IMG/VR virus record: IMGVR_UViG_3300046656_000217
Span: 1 to 53,552 of that record
DNA: 53,552 bases
Strand: one strand, 5' to 3'
Source: a virus
Of the stretch, positions 14,948 to 22,141 are shown piece by piece. The notes under the pieces are model-generated. The model searched no databases and was not told where the DNA came from. It saw only the letters and a program-made list of their open reading frames with translations. The position numbers and the translations under genes were made by a program. The number at the start of each line of letters is the position of its first letter. Position 1 is the stretch's first letter.

Positions 14948-15655
14948 ATGATGGAACGACTGATCGACAGGCTACGGCCGAAATCCTGGGAGGAAGTAAT
15001 TGGTCAACCGAAAGCGGTGGCCGCTTGCCGGGGATTCGCACGGGCCGGCGTCGGTGGCCGCGCGTTCTGGATTACGGGCAAGACGGGGACCGGTAAGACG
15101 TCCCTGGCTATGTTGCTGGCCGGGGAGTTGGCCGACCCCCTCTGCATCGAGAGCATGACCGGCCGGAGTTTGACGGGGCCGGGGGTCAAGGCGCTGGCTG
15201 CTCATTCGAGGTATATGGGTGTCGGCGTGAAGACGGGCCGCGTATTCGTGGTGAATGAGGCGCAAGGGTTGAAGCGGGAAGCCATTGAAGAGCTACTAGA
15301 AACCCTGGACACGGGGGAGATTCCCCGACATGTGTGCTGGATATTCACGACGACGATTGACGGGCAGGAAAGGCTATTTGACGAATCGATAGACGCTCAC
15401 CCGCTCTTGTCCCGGTGCTCGGTTATCCCTCTCACGTCTCAGGGGTTAGCTAAGCCGTTCGCGTCCTACTTGGAAACGGTCGATCCCCTCGGCCCTCGGC
15501 CGGCGAAGTTCTACGCTCGGTTGATTGAGGACTGCCGCAACAATCTGCGGGAAGCAATTTCGTGGTTAGAGAACGACGCATTGACCGCGGCGGGTGCCGA
15601 GCCGGCGATACCCGAAGTTAACAAAGCGCAAGCTGACACTGTTACTGCTTCTTAA
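14948..15655 (+). CDS. AAA+ ATPase, clamp-loader (DnaX/RFC)-like
   Basis: 235 residues. The opening RLRPKSWEEVIGQPKAV is the classic clamp-loader/RuvB N-terminal box. Walker A is GKTGTGKT (44-51). The Walker B position reads VFVVNEAQ (99-106), with Asn replacing the usual first acidic residue and Glu kept. Sensor 1 is likely in IFTTTIDGQ (about 135-143), and LLSRCSVIPL matches the Arg-finger/sensor region. It probably remodels DNA or replication complexes, for example loading a host sliding clamp. Several clamp-loader parts, such as the collar domain, are missing at this length. It has the shared leader. Confidence 0.8.
   Translation: MMERLIDRLRPKSWEEVIGQPKAVAACRGFARAGVGGRAFWITGKTGTGKTSLAMLLAGELADPLCIESMTGRSLTGPGVKALAAHSRYMGVGVKTGRVFVVNEAQGLKREAIEELLETLDTGEIPRHVCWIFTTTIDGQERLFDESIDAHPLLSRCSVIPLTSQGLAKPFASYLETVDPLGPRPAKFYARLIEDCRNNLREAISWLENDALTAAGAEPAIPEVNKAQADTVTAS
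15617..15629 (+). repeat. Second copy of a divergent-region 13-mer
   Basis: GTTAACAAAGCGC is identical to 11508-11520, and both copies are followed by a CTGACA two or three bases later. Here it lies inside the end of the AAA+ gene. Confidence 0.35.
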
Positions 15656-15674
15656 CACTAACCATTAAATCCGT

Positions 15675-15685
15675 GAGGGTCTGCA
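15675..15685 (+). promoter_or_regulatory. Shared translation leader, copy 6 (variant)
   Basis: GAGGGTCTGCA before ATG 15686. It differs from the other copies only in the last bases. Confidence 0.65.
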
Positions 15686-15898
15686 ATGCTTCAGTTCAAG
15701 GACATTCACCTAGACCGGCGAATTAAGAAGCGGGCGGTCATGTCCGCCTCTCCGGTGCTGAAGGACGGGACGGCTTACGTTAAGTTACCTGACCAGCCGG
15801 GGGTTGTATTTGAGTTTGAGATGAAGGGTTCCAAGTGGCGGTGTGTCGGCATGGGCCGTGCGGACCACTCGGCTTACCGTGGGCTATTTCCTGGATAG
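15686..15898 (+). CDS. Hypothetical small basic protein
   Basis: 70 residues (MLQFKDIHLDRRIKKRAVMS). It is a basic beta-rich sequence with aromatic residues (AYVKLPDQPGVVFEFEMKGSKW). It could be a small nucleic-acid-binding barrel. The shared leader lies upstream. Confidence 0.65.
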   Translation: MLQFKDIHLDRRIKKRAVMSASPVLKDGTAYVKLPDQPGVVFEFEMKGSKWRCVGMGRADHSAYRGLFPG

Positions 15899-15972
15899 GT
15901 GCGACGCGCGGAAACCGGCCCGGGTTTGGCCCTGGCCGGATTCCCTGCGCCGGCCGGTGCGGGATTCCTCAA

Positions 15973-15983
15973 GAGGGTCTGAC
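15973..15983 (+). promoter_or_regulatory. Shared translation leader, copy 7
   Basis: GAGGGTCTGAC directly before ATG 15984. Confidence 0.75.
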
Positions 15984-16838
15984 ATGAGCGCGGTTAAGAC
16001 GTTGCCGGTGCGACTGCACCACTACCGTACCTTTGTGGACGAGCCGGCGTACGCTGCCGTCCTGGCCGAGATTAAGGCGAACGAAGTACCTGGCCGCGGG
16101 CATCCGATGCACGCGATTGCTGACCCGAAGAATAACGCCGACCGGGTTCACAACCACGGCGACGTCGAGGAGATCGAGATCGAGTTAGATCACCTGTTCG
16201 GGAACCAGTTAAACACGACCGACGGGCGGCGAGTGTTCGATTGGTGGGAAGGAATCGTCTACGTCAACGGTCATCGTGGCCGAAGCCGGTGCGGTCATTG
16301 GGTCGAGGTCACGCCGGAACTCGCAGAAGCCCGGATGGATTGCTGGAAGTGCGGGTATTGCGGGGAACGCTACGGGCCGAACCACAAGCCGCTACCCGGT
16401 GGGGGATTCTGCCTTGCTTGCATCGGTTCGCCGTACCTGAAGACGGAAGACATGTACCTGTTGCGATTGCTGCCCGTCATCGAGCCCGAGCCGAAGCGGG
16501 AACCGTTGACCGATGACGAGAAGGCCGCATTGATGCCGGTCTATCTGGACAAGCAGACGAAGCGGACCGAGCAAGAGGCGGTCAAGCTGCGGGTGAAGAT
16601 TCTTGACGAGTATTCGACGGCGATTCAGAAGGCAACGACCGAGCGGGATGGGATGATCTGGCTGTTGGATCACGGGTACAACGCGGATAACGTCATCTAC
16701 TACAACCATACCGGCCGGTTCGGGTTCGGCTGGCGGTCGAAACTCTCGGCCGAAGTGAAGGATAAATTGCTGGATTTGCTCTGTGAATTCCAGTTCCCGT
16801 ACACGATCGAATGGACGGGAGGGAAGATCGAAAGCTAA
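15984..16838 (+). CDS. Hypothetical protein with zinc-ribbon segment
   Basis: 284 residues. A cysteine cluster around residues 110-155 (CWKCGYCGERYGP then FCLACIGSPYL) resembles two CxxC knuckles and probably binds zinc. Upstream are HNHGDVEEIEIELDHLFGNQ and a WWEGIVYVNGH beta region. The C-terminal half is helical (RDGMIWLLDHGYNADNVIYY). No enzyme family is recognised. It begins after the shared leader and is followed by a GC-rich hairpin. Confidence 0.7.
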   Translation: MSAVKTLPVRLHHYRTFVDEPAYAAVLAEIKANEVPGRGHPMHAIADPKNNADRVHNHGDVEEIEIELDHLFGNQLNTTDGRRVFDWWEGIVYVNGHRGRSRCGHWVEVTPELAEARMDCWKCGYCGERYGPNHKPLPGGGFCLACIGSPYLKTEDMYLLRLLPVIEPEPKREPLTDDEKAALMPVYLDKQTKRTEQEAVKLRVKILDEYSTAIQKATTERDGMIWLLDHGYNADNVIYYNHTGRFGFGWRSKLSAEVKDKLLDLLCEFQFPYTIEWTGGKIES

Positions 16839-16855
16839 GGGGTGCGACCATCCCG

Positions 16856-16881
16856 CCCGGCCCGGCTTGTTCCGGGCCGGG
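16856..16881 (+). terminator. GC-rich hairpin after zinc-ribbon gene
   Basis: CCCGGCCCGG and CCGGGCCGGG form a 10-bp stem around CTTGTT, without a T-tract. It is in the place where other cassettes have terminators, so it may be a weak terminator. Confidence 0.5.
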
Positions 16882-16915
16882 TAGGACGGCCGGCTTTTCG
16901 GTTGTCTATCCTCTT

Positions 16916-16927
16916 GAGGGTCTGACG
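16916..16927 (+). promoter_or_regulatory. Shared translation leader, copy 8
   Basis: GAGGGTCTGACG directly before ATG 16928. It is the last clear copy before the operon becomes more compact. Confidence 0.75.
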
Positions 16928-17668
16928 ATGCCGGAACCAACTGCGCACCTGCACAAGTACAAGTGTGACGAGTGCGGCGACGAGTGGGAAACGACCAGTG
17001 AGTACGACGACGATGCCGAGTGTGGCGAGTGCGGCCATGCTCAGGAGTGTACGGAAGAGTCGATTCCGTTGTACGCCGAAGAGCCGGCGGCAATCGCGGC
17101 GCTGCGGGCGTTATTCGAGCATTGCGCGATGACGCACAAGCATTGGGGCGACGGCTGCAACCGGAAAGAGGCTAACGCCGCGGAGAAAGCCGGCCGGGAT
17201 GCGCTGGCCGCATGGGATGCGGGAAAGGCGGTGGCCGAGCCCAAGCCGGTCGGTGTTCGATGCGCCGGGTGCGACGAAGTTCGGCCGGTGTTTACCTGGG
17301 TGCCGGGTAGCGACGGGTACGAACACTTCCCGGCGTGCTCGGCCGAGTGCGAAGCGGCGCTGAAGGCTGCCGGCGATCCGGACGACGAAGATGACAAGCC
17401 CTACGCGGATTCTCTCTCTGGCCCTGTTACGGCATTTCACCGGTCGTTAGGCCGCGCCATGGTCTGCGAGCCGATCCCCGACGATTACCCCGTCCGACCG
17501 CTGGACGTGGACGAGCCGGCGAAGGATCGCAAGACCTGCGGATATTGCGGCTGGTCGTGGGATGACGCGATTGTCACCGGCATGACACCGGCGCCGGGTG
17601 CCCGGTGTCCGTTCGAGTCGTTCCACCGGCCCGAGATGGTTGAGGCGGGGAAGGCGGTGCGGTCGTGA
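16928..17668 (+). CDS. Multi-zinc-ribbon protein
   Basis: 246 residues with at least three cysteine clusters: KCDECGDEW...CGECGHAQEC (about 13-42), CAGCDEV...CSAEC (about 112-140) and CGYCGWSW...RCPFESFH (about 203-235). Each fits a zinc ribbon. Between them are helical and acidic linkers (GDPDDEDDKPY). Such modular ribbons often bind nucleic acids or proteins. No family is recognised. The shared leader is upstream, and the stop overlaps the next start. Confidence 0.7.
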   Translation: MPEPTAHLHKYKCDECGDEWETTSEYDDDAECGECGHAQECTEESIPLYAEEPAAIAALRALFEHCAMTHKHWGDGCNRKEANAAEKAGRDALAAWDAGKAVAEPKPVGVRCAGCDEVRPVFTWVPGSDGYEHFPACSAECEAALKAAGDPDDEDDKPYADSLSGPVTAFHRSLGRAMVCEPIPDDYPVRPLDVDEPAKDRKTCGYCGWSWDDAIVTGMTPAPGARCPFESFHRPEMVEAGKAVRS

Positions 17669-17865
17669 AACGCGCCATCACAATCCCGACCGTCCTTTAC
17701 CGTCGGCTGATCTGGGTATCCCAGCAAGCCCGCGATACGCTCGACAACCTACAAGATGTTGGGTTGGACAGGAACGAAACGACTGGCAAGGAATTTGAGG
17801 ACTGCCGTAAATTGAGGAAGGCACTCGAAGCCTTGGACAAAGTCCGTAACGCGAAAGCGGTCTGA
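17665..17865 (+). CDS. Hypothetical small helical protein
   Basis: 66 residues with GTG start overlapping the preceding stop (GTGA), so likely translationally coupled. It is basic and helical (LYRRLIWVSQQARDTLDNLQ; CRKLRKALEALDKVRNAKAV). It could be a small DNA-binding or regulatory protein. Function is unknown. Confidence 0.65.
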   Translation: MKRAITIPTVLYRRLIWVSQQARDTLDNLQDVGLDRNETTGKEFEDCRKLRKALEALDKVRNAKAV

Positions 17866-17875
17866 TACTCGTAAA

Positions 17876-17963
17876 GCTCGGGCCGATCCTTGGAGGGGTG
17901 ACGTCAGACCCCATCCCCCGGGGCGCCGCTTGTTGCGGCGGGAATCGGACCATCGGCCCGAGC
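17876..17963 (+). ncRNA. Candidate structured RNA (three-way junction)
   Basis: An outer 12-bp perfect stem pairs GCTCGGGCCGAT (17876-17887) with ATCGGCCCGAGC (17952-17963). It encloses two hairpins: GGGGT/ACCCC with loop GACGTCAG (17895-17912) and CGCCGC/GCGGCG with loop TTGTT (17924-17940). The 88-nt element lies between genes and is followed by CTCTTT. It could be a small RNA, a cis-regulatory leader of the next gene, or a branched terminator. No known family is recognised. Confidence 0.5.
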
Positions 17964-17993
17964 CTCTTTAACCTCCACCCTCTTAGGTGATGA

Positions 17994-18224
17994 ATGAACG
18001 CGAATTACACTGGTGAACACGGCAACAGGACTAAGCCGCGGATCACTAATGATCTGTTCGATTACCTCCAAAAGTGGAAGGGTTGGGTCGGCGCGGATGC
18101 CGTCAGCCGGGCGAAGTTCGACCGGGACGTATCGGACCAATTCGGGCTATCCCTGTCCGATGCGTCCGCTGCCGTGGCTGAAGTGTTCGGGGCGAACTAC
18201 GCGAGCCCGACGGTGGAAGGATGA
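17994..18224 (+). CDS. Hypothetical protein
   Basis: 76 residues (MNANYTGEHGNRTKPRITND). The C-terminal half is helical (FDRDVSDQFGLSLSDASAAV) and looks like a small helix-turn-helix-type bundle (SDQFGLSLSDASAAVAEVFG). The start lies 30 bases after the branched RNA element, so that element may control it. The stop overlaps the next start (ATGA). Confidence 0.6.
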   Translation: MNANYTGEHGNRTKPRITNDLFDYLQKWKGWVGADAVSRAKFDRDVSDQFGLSLSDASAAVAEVFGANYASPTVEG

Positions 18225-18457
18225 CCAAAGCGGAATTCGTGCGGGCTGCGATCCCGCAGCCTATCGCCCTGGGTGGTATGCCGCTGTCCGCCGACCCCCG
18301 GCTCTTCCCGGCCGGGTCGTGCGGCTGGCGGTGGAACGGCTCTCTGTACGTCAAGGTCGGCGGCGACTGGCTGTCCGTCCTGGCTGCCGTCCAGATGACC
18401 GTCATCGGGTCGAGAAAGTGGGAAGCTGACATTGCCGCGATCAGGACGACCGCGTAG
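18221..18457 (+). CDS. Hypothetical protein
   Basis: 78 residues, coupled to the preceding gene by ATGA. It is a small mixed protein with aromatic-rich CGWRWNGSLYVKVGGDWL, perhaps a beta hairpin. No family is recognised. Confidence 0.6.
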   Translation: MTKAEFVRAAIPQPIALGGMPLSADPRLFPAGSCGWRWNGSLYVKVGGDWLSVLAAVQMTVIGSRKWEADIAAIRTTA

Positions 18458-18486
18458 ATTCGATTCCGACGCATGGAGGTTAGCGT

Positions 18487-18684
18487 ATGCTAGTTCTCAG
18501 CATGTCTGAACATTCCGGCGGCGACGACGACATCATCCTAAGAGATGCGGCGACCGGCCGGATTATCTGTGAAATTACACTCGTCGAGGTGCGCGGGAGC
18601 AAAGCCCGGTTGGGCTATGCCGCGCCCGACGACGTCGAACTCAACCGGCGGGCAATCGATCAAAAGAAGCACCCCGCCGGGTGA
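18487..18684 (+). CDS. csrA-like: CsrA-like translational regulator
   Basis: 65 residues, the normal CsrA length. The C-terminal part VEVRGSKARLGYAAPDDVEL, NRRAIDQ aligns with the CsrA beta4-beta5-helix region (E. coli [26 protein letters not shown]). It keeps the Val and Arg equivalent to V40 and R44, which contact RNA. The N-terminal strand reads MLVLSMS, not MLILTRR, so the two RNA-contacting arginines (R6, R7) are Met and Ser, and there is a small acidic insert (SGGDDD). CsrA dimers bind GGA motifs at ribosome sites. This copy may compete with host CsrA, regulate phage mRNAs or have altered specificity. There is GGAGG upstream of the start. Confidence 0.8.
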   Translation: MLVLSMSEHSGGDDDIILRDAATGRIICEITLVEVRGSKARLGYAAPDDVELNRRAIDQKKHPAG

Positions 18685-18714
18685 CCTGTCCTTTCTTTCT
18701 CTCTGAGGATTCCC

Positions 18715-19851
18715 ATGACGACCGACGCGCCCGATGGGGTGGAAGCCCCGTCAATCCACATGCCGGTGGTGAAGTACAGCCCGGACGACGCGGCGATTGC
18801 CGTGCTCCGGAAAGAGTGTGCCGAGTTGTTGGCCGATCCCGCTGCGGCGGTGGCCACGGACGAAGGGTACGAGCGGGTAAGGTCGGCCCTACAGATCACC
18901 CGGAAGTGGCGGGGTGAGATCGAGCGGAACCGGGTGAGCCTGAAGGCCGACGCCTTGGAGTTCGGCCGGCTGGTTGACCTGCGGGCGAAAGAGGCGCTGG
19001 CCAAGGTGACCTCGATTGAAGACCCGCTGAAGGCGGCGAAGGATGCCAAGGACGACGAGAAGAAGAAGGCCAAGGAAGCCGCGGAGAAAGCCGAGCGGGA
19101 AGCCCTGGAAGCCGCGGAGCGGGCCAAGGTCGAGGCCGAAGTTGCACGGCTGAAGGCGATTCGGGACGCGGAGCAAGCCAAGCTGGACGCGGACCGGGCG
19201 GCGCTGGCCGCGGAACGGGCGGCGATGTTGGCCGAACAGAAGGCCGCGGACGACCGGCGGCGGGCCGAACAGGATGCCGCGGACGCCAGGCGGAAGGCCG
19301 AACAGGACGAGCGCGATCGCGCTGCCGCGATTGAGGCGGCGAGAGTTGCGGCAGTTAACGCGGAAGCCGCCCGCATCCTGAAGGAATCCTCGGACAAGCT
19401 GGAAGCGGAGCGGGCCGCGCTGAAGGCCGAAGCCGATCGCCAGGCGAAGGCCGAAGCCGATCGACTGGAAGCGATCCGGGCGGCGAAGGAGAAGGAAGAC
19501 CGGGCCGAGTTCGAGCGACAGACGAAGGAACGGCTGGCCAAGGAAGCGGAGATGACGGCCGCGCGGCTGGCCAAGGAAGCGGCCGACAAGGCTGAGGCCG
19601 AGCGTCTGAGGGCCGAAGCCGCTGCTAAAGCCAAGGCGGAAGCCGATATGAGGGAACAAGCCCGGTTGCTGGCCGCTGCACCGGACGTCGAGAAGCTGAA
19701 CAAGTTCGGCGAGATGTTGTTGGAGTTCCTGGACGACAACAAGCCGAAGCTGAAGACGGCCGACGCGAAGGGGATCTTCGAAGTTCAGTTCAAGATCATC
19801 ACCGATTCCGCTATCGCCTTCCAGAATTACCGGGTCGAGAAGAAGAAGTAA
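18715..19851 (+). CDS. Long coiled-coil protein of the recombination cluster (DUF1351-like)
   Basis: 378 residues. After a short N-terminal region, residues about 50-90 (ITRKWRGEIERNRVSLKADA, then KEALAKVTSIEDPLKAAKDA) resemble the DUF1351 phage family. Residues 100-335 are an almost unbroken Ala/Glu/Lys/Arg coiled coil, which automated annotation often mislabels as TolA. The C-terminal 45 residues (KLNKFGEMLLEFLDDNKPKL) are globular. Members usually sit next to annealing proteins and exonucleases, as here, which suggests a structural role in recombination. Confidence 0.7.
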   Translation: MTTDAPDGVEAPSIHMPVVKYSPDDAAIAVLRKECAELLADPAAAVATDEGYERVRSALQITRKWRGEIERNRVSLKADALEFGRLVDLRAKEALAKVTSIEDPLKAAKDAKDDEKKKAKEAAEKAEREALEAAERAKVEAEVARLKAIRDAEQAKLDADRAALAAERAAMLAEQKAADDRRRAEQDAADARRKAEQDERDRAAAIEAARVAAVNAEAARILKESSDKLEAERAALKAEADRQAKAEADRLEAIRAAKEKEDRAEFERQTKERLAKEAEMTAARLAKEAADKAEAERLRAEAAAKAKAEADMREQARLLAAAPDVEKLNKFGEMLLEFLDDNKPKLKTADAKGIFEVQFKIITDSAIAFQNYRVEKKK

Positions 19852-19880
19852 CCTTCCATCTCCAACTCAAGAGGACTGCG

Positions 19881-20099
19881 ATGAGCAAGCACAACAGGGA
19901 ACGCCGGAAGGCCGGGGTCGAGCGGGCCAAGCTGATCGCGGCCGGCAAGATCAAGCCGACGCCTCGGGTGCGGGACACCCGGAAGGTGATCTACAAGGAC
20001 ACCGAAGCCGGTCCGTCCCGCCACCGGGAAACGAAGCACAACCCGCCGTGGTGGATCACGCCGAAGGAACCGTTGACCGCTACTGTTTCATCTCTCTAA
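19881..20099 (+). CDS. Small basic hypothetical protein
   Basis: 72 residues, very basic (MSKHNRERRKAGVERAKLIA). The mid part PSRHRETKHNPPWWITP suggests a mostly disordered nucleic-acid-associated peptide. The ribosome site is AAGAGGACTGCG before ATG. It lies between the coiled-coil and ERF genes. Confidence 0.6.
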   Translation: MSKHNRERRKAGVERAKLIAAGKIKPTPRVRDTRKVIYKDTEAGPSRHRETKHNPPWWITPKEPLTATVSSL

Positions 20100-20111
20100 C
20101 AGGGGCTCACC

Positions 20112-20837
20112 GTGGTAGAAGAAAGCGCACTGGCCACCTTCAACCCGCAGCCTTTGTTGGCTGCGGCGATCGAGGGGAAGGCGACGCCCGAGACGTTGGC
20201 CAAGCTGACCGACTTGATGGAACGCTGGATGAAGATGCTGGCCGAGAAGCAGTTCAACGAAGCGATGAACCGGGCACAGATCAACGCCCCGACCGTCGTC
20301 CGGGATCTGAAGAACAGCGAGACGGGTAAGGGGTACGCTCCGGTCGAGACGGTCCAGACCTACATGAAGCCGGTGTATACCGTCGAGGGGTTCGCCCTGT
20401 CGTTCGGCACCGACGTCGGCTCGGGTGAAGGACTGACGCACGTCTGGATGGACACCCGGCACGTCGGGGGTCACACCGCCCGTACCTGGCTGCACAACGT
20501 CCCTCTCGACGTGGCCGGTCCCAAGGGCGGCAAGACGAAGAGCGACATTCAGGGGCTCATGTCCAGTATCAGCTACGCCCAAGGCCGGCTGATCCGCATG
20601 GCGTTCAACGTCACGGTGGCCGACGAAGATCGCGACGGGCAGATGGACGTCATCTCCGATGAACAGGTCGAGGAGATCGAAGGCTGGTTCACCAAATGCG
20701 AAGAGGCCGGCAAACCGGTCAGTCAAGCTAGGATGCTGCACTGGCTGCGGGTCGATTCGTGGGACCGGCTGCCGCTCAAGAAGTACCCGCTCTGCATTGA
20801 CGAACTCACCCGCAAGTTCAACGAGAAGAAACAATGA
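20112..20837 (+). CDS. erf: ERF-family single-strand annealing protein
   Basis: 241 residues, GTG start preceded by AGGGG. The central region YTVEGFALSFGTDVGSGEG, HVGGH and GLMSSISYAQGRLIRMAFNV, with VADEDRDGQ, follows the ERF superfamily pattern. ERF proteins form rings and anneal complementary strands in recombination, often with a partner exonuclease. The next gene is exactly such an exonuclease, joined by a four-base overlap (ATGA). The C-terminal helix (RMLHWLRVDSWDRLPLKKYP) probably mediates partner contact. Confidence 0.85.
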   Translation: MVEESALATFNPQPLLAAAIEGKATPETLAKLTDLMERWMKMLAEKQFNEAMNRAQINAPTVVRDLKNSETGKGYAPVETVQTYMKPVYTVEGFALSFGTDVGSGEGLTHVWMDTRHVGGHTARTWLHNVPLDVAGPKGGKTKSDIQGLMSSISYAQGRLIRMAFNVTVADEDRDGQMDVISDEQVEEIEGWFTKCEEAGKPVSQARMLHWLRVDSWDRLPLKKYPLCIDELTRKFNEKKQ

Positions 20838-21457
20838 GACACATCCCCTGTGAACAAGGGTCTCAGGAATGGTACCTGGCCCGCCGGGGGATCCCCACGG
20901 CGAGCCGGTTCGGGGAGATCCTGACCCAGAAGACGTTGCGGCTCTCCGAGTCGTGCGAGGGTTACATCGACGAGTTGATCGGCGAGCGACTGGCGACGAT
21001 GCTGCCGGAAGGGGTCGAGAACTACACGTCCCGGGCGATGCAATGGGGACAGGCCACGGAAGAGGACGCCCGCCGCTACTTCAGCCTTCAGACCAACTAC
21101 GACGTGAAGAAGTGCGGATTCCTCATCACCGACGACAACAAGTTCGGGGCGAGCCCGGACGGATTGGTGTACGACGGCGAGACCCTGATCGGTGGGCTCG
21201 AACTGAAGTGTCCCCAGCCGAAGGCCCACATGGGGTACGTGCGGAAGAAGGTTCTGCCGGACGATCACCGGGCCCAGGTTCACGGCGGGATGTTCGTGTC
21301 GATGCTGCCTCGGTGGTGGTTCCTGTCCTACTGTCCGGGCTGCCCGCCCCTGTTGAGATCCGTGGTCCCCGACTCGTATACCCGGATGCTCGGGGAAGCG
21401 TTGTTCGAGTTCGACAAGCGGCTTCAAGACGCAATCGCCGCACTCCGCGACGGTTGA
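20834..21457 (+). CDS. YqaJ/lambda-type 5'-3' exonuclease
   Basis: 207 residues. It opens with QGSQEWYLARRGIPTASRFGEIL, the standard YqaJ start, and has GASPDGLVYDG followed by LELKCPQPKAH, giving the D-(E-x-K) catalytic core of the PD-(D/E)XK nucleases. Family members resect one DNA strand so that the annealing protein can act. Overlap with ERF by ATGA indicates coordinated production. Length fits the family. Confidence 0.85.
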   Translation: MRHIPCEQGSQEWYLARRGIPTASRFGEILTQKTLRLSESCEGYIDELIGERLATMLPEGVENYTSRAMQWGQATEEDARRYFSLQTNYDVKKCGFLITDDNKFGASPDGLVYDGETLIGGLELKCPQPKAHMGYVRKKVLPDDHRAQVHGGMFVSMLPRWWFLSYCPGCPPLLRSVVPDSYTRMLGEALFEFDKRLQDAIAALRDG

Positions 21458-21480
21458 TTTAACCCTTTCAGGATGCGCCA

Positions 21481-21789
21481 ATGGCTAAGGCCAAACCGAA
21501 GAAGAAGAACGGTCTCACCGCGAAGGAGAAGGAGCAACCGCCCATCCCAGGGGCGGAACAAGACGACAAGATTCAGGCGATCCACACCGCGGCGGTCGCG
21601 TACAAGCAGACCCAGCAAGAATTCAGCGAAGCCGGCGGGGAGTTGAGTGAGGCTAAGATCCGGCTGATCGAGATCATGAAGCAGCACGACAAGACCCACT
21701 ACCAGCACGGCAACGTCGAGGTCGATCTGAGGGCCGGCAAGGACCGGATCAAGGTGAAGATCCAGAACGCCGAGAAGGACGAGAAGTAA
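21481..21789 (+). CDS. Hypothetical charged protein
   Basis: 102 residues: Lys-rich start (MAKAKPKKKNGLTAKEKEQP), a helix (YKQTQQEFSEAGGELSEAKI) and a beta hairpin (YQHGNVEVDLRAGKDRIKVK). This small fold often travels with exonuclease/ERF pairs in phages. An accessory recombination role is inferred from position. Confidence 0.6.
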   Translation: MAKAKPKKKNGLTAKEKEQPPIPGAEQDDKIQAIHTAAVAYKQTQQEFSEAGGELSEAKIRLIEIMKQHDKTHYQHGNVEVDLRAGKDRIKVKIQNAEKDEK

Positions 21790-21803
21790 TCCCCTCCCCC
21801 TAT

Positions 21804-21828
21804 CCCCTCTCCCCCTCGGGGAGAGGGG
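21804..21828. repeat. REP-like palindrome
   Basis: CCCCTCTCCCC and GGGGAGAGGGG form an 11-bp perfect hairpin around CTC. It lies between a stop and the next start, with no T-tract. Similar C/T-rich palindromes are widespread bacterial repetitive elements, so it may have been inserted. Confidence 0.55.
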
Positions 21829-21844
21829 CCAATCGAGGACCATC

Positions 21845-22141
21845 ATGAACGCCGATGGGATTGGGGATACGTTCGCCGGCCAGCGAATCGACAAGGCCCG
21901 TCTGTCCGCGAAGCGTCGGGCAATCGCCGTTGCGATCTTGGAGCGGGAAAAGATCTGTTTCGAGTCTTGTGCCAATGGCAAAAGACTGTTCGTTCTCTAC
22001 TCGATAGACTTTTGGCCCGGGTCCGAATTGTGGGTCGACAGACACACAAAGCAACGCGGTCGTGGCGTCGCGTCTTTGATTCGCCACATTGACACAACCT
22101 GTCCGTCGGCACGACGGGCGTTGGAGGAATGTTGTGGCTAA
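21845..22141 (+). CDS. Hypothetical protein, likely acquired separately
   Basis: 98 residues (MNADGIGDTFAGQRIDKARL). A short alpha/beta protein with central beta strands ICFESCANGKRLFVLYSIDF and a Cys-containing tail. It follows the REP-like palindrome and has GAGGA before the start. Its stop overlaps the start of the ParB-like gene. Codon use is slightly less biased than in neighbours, so a separate arrival is possible. Confidence 0.55.
   Translation: MNADGIGDTFAGQRIDKARLSAKRRAIAVAILEREKICFESCANGKRLFVLYSIDFWPGSELWVDRHTKQRGRGVASLIRHIDTTCPSARRALEECCG

Noticed and set aside
18660-19742. A 360-residue minus-strand Ser/Ala-rich frame opposite the coiled-coil gene
   Set aside because: It is a shadow produced by the repetitive coding sequence of the plus-strand coiled-coil protein.
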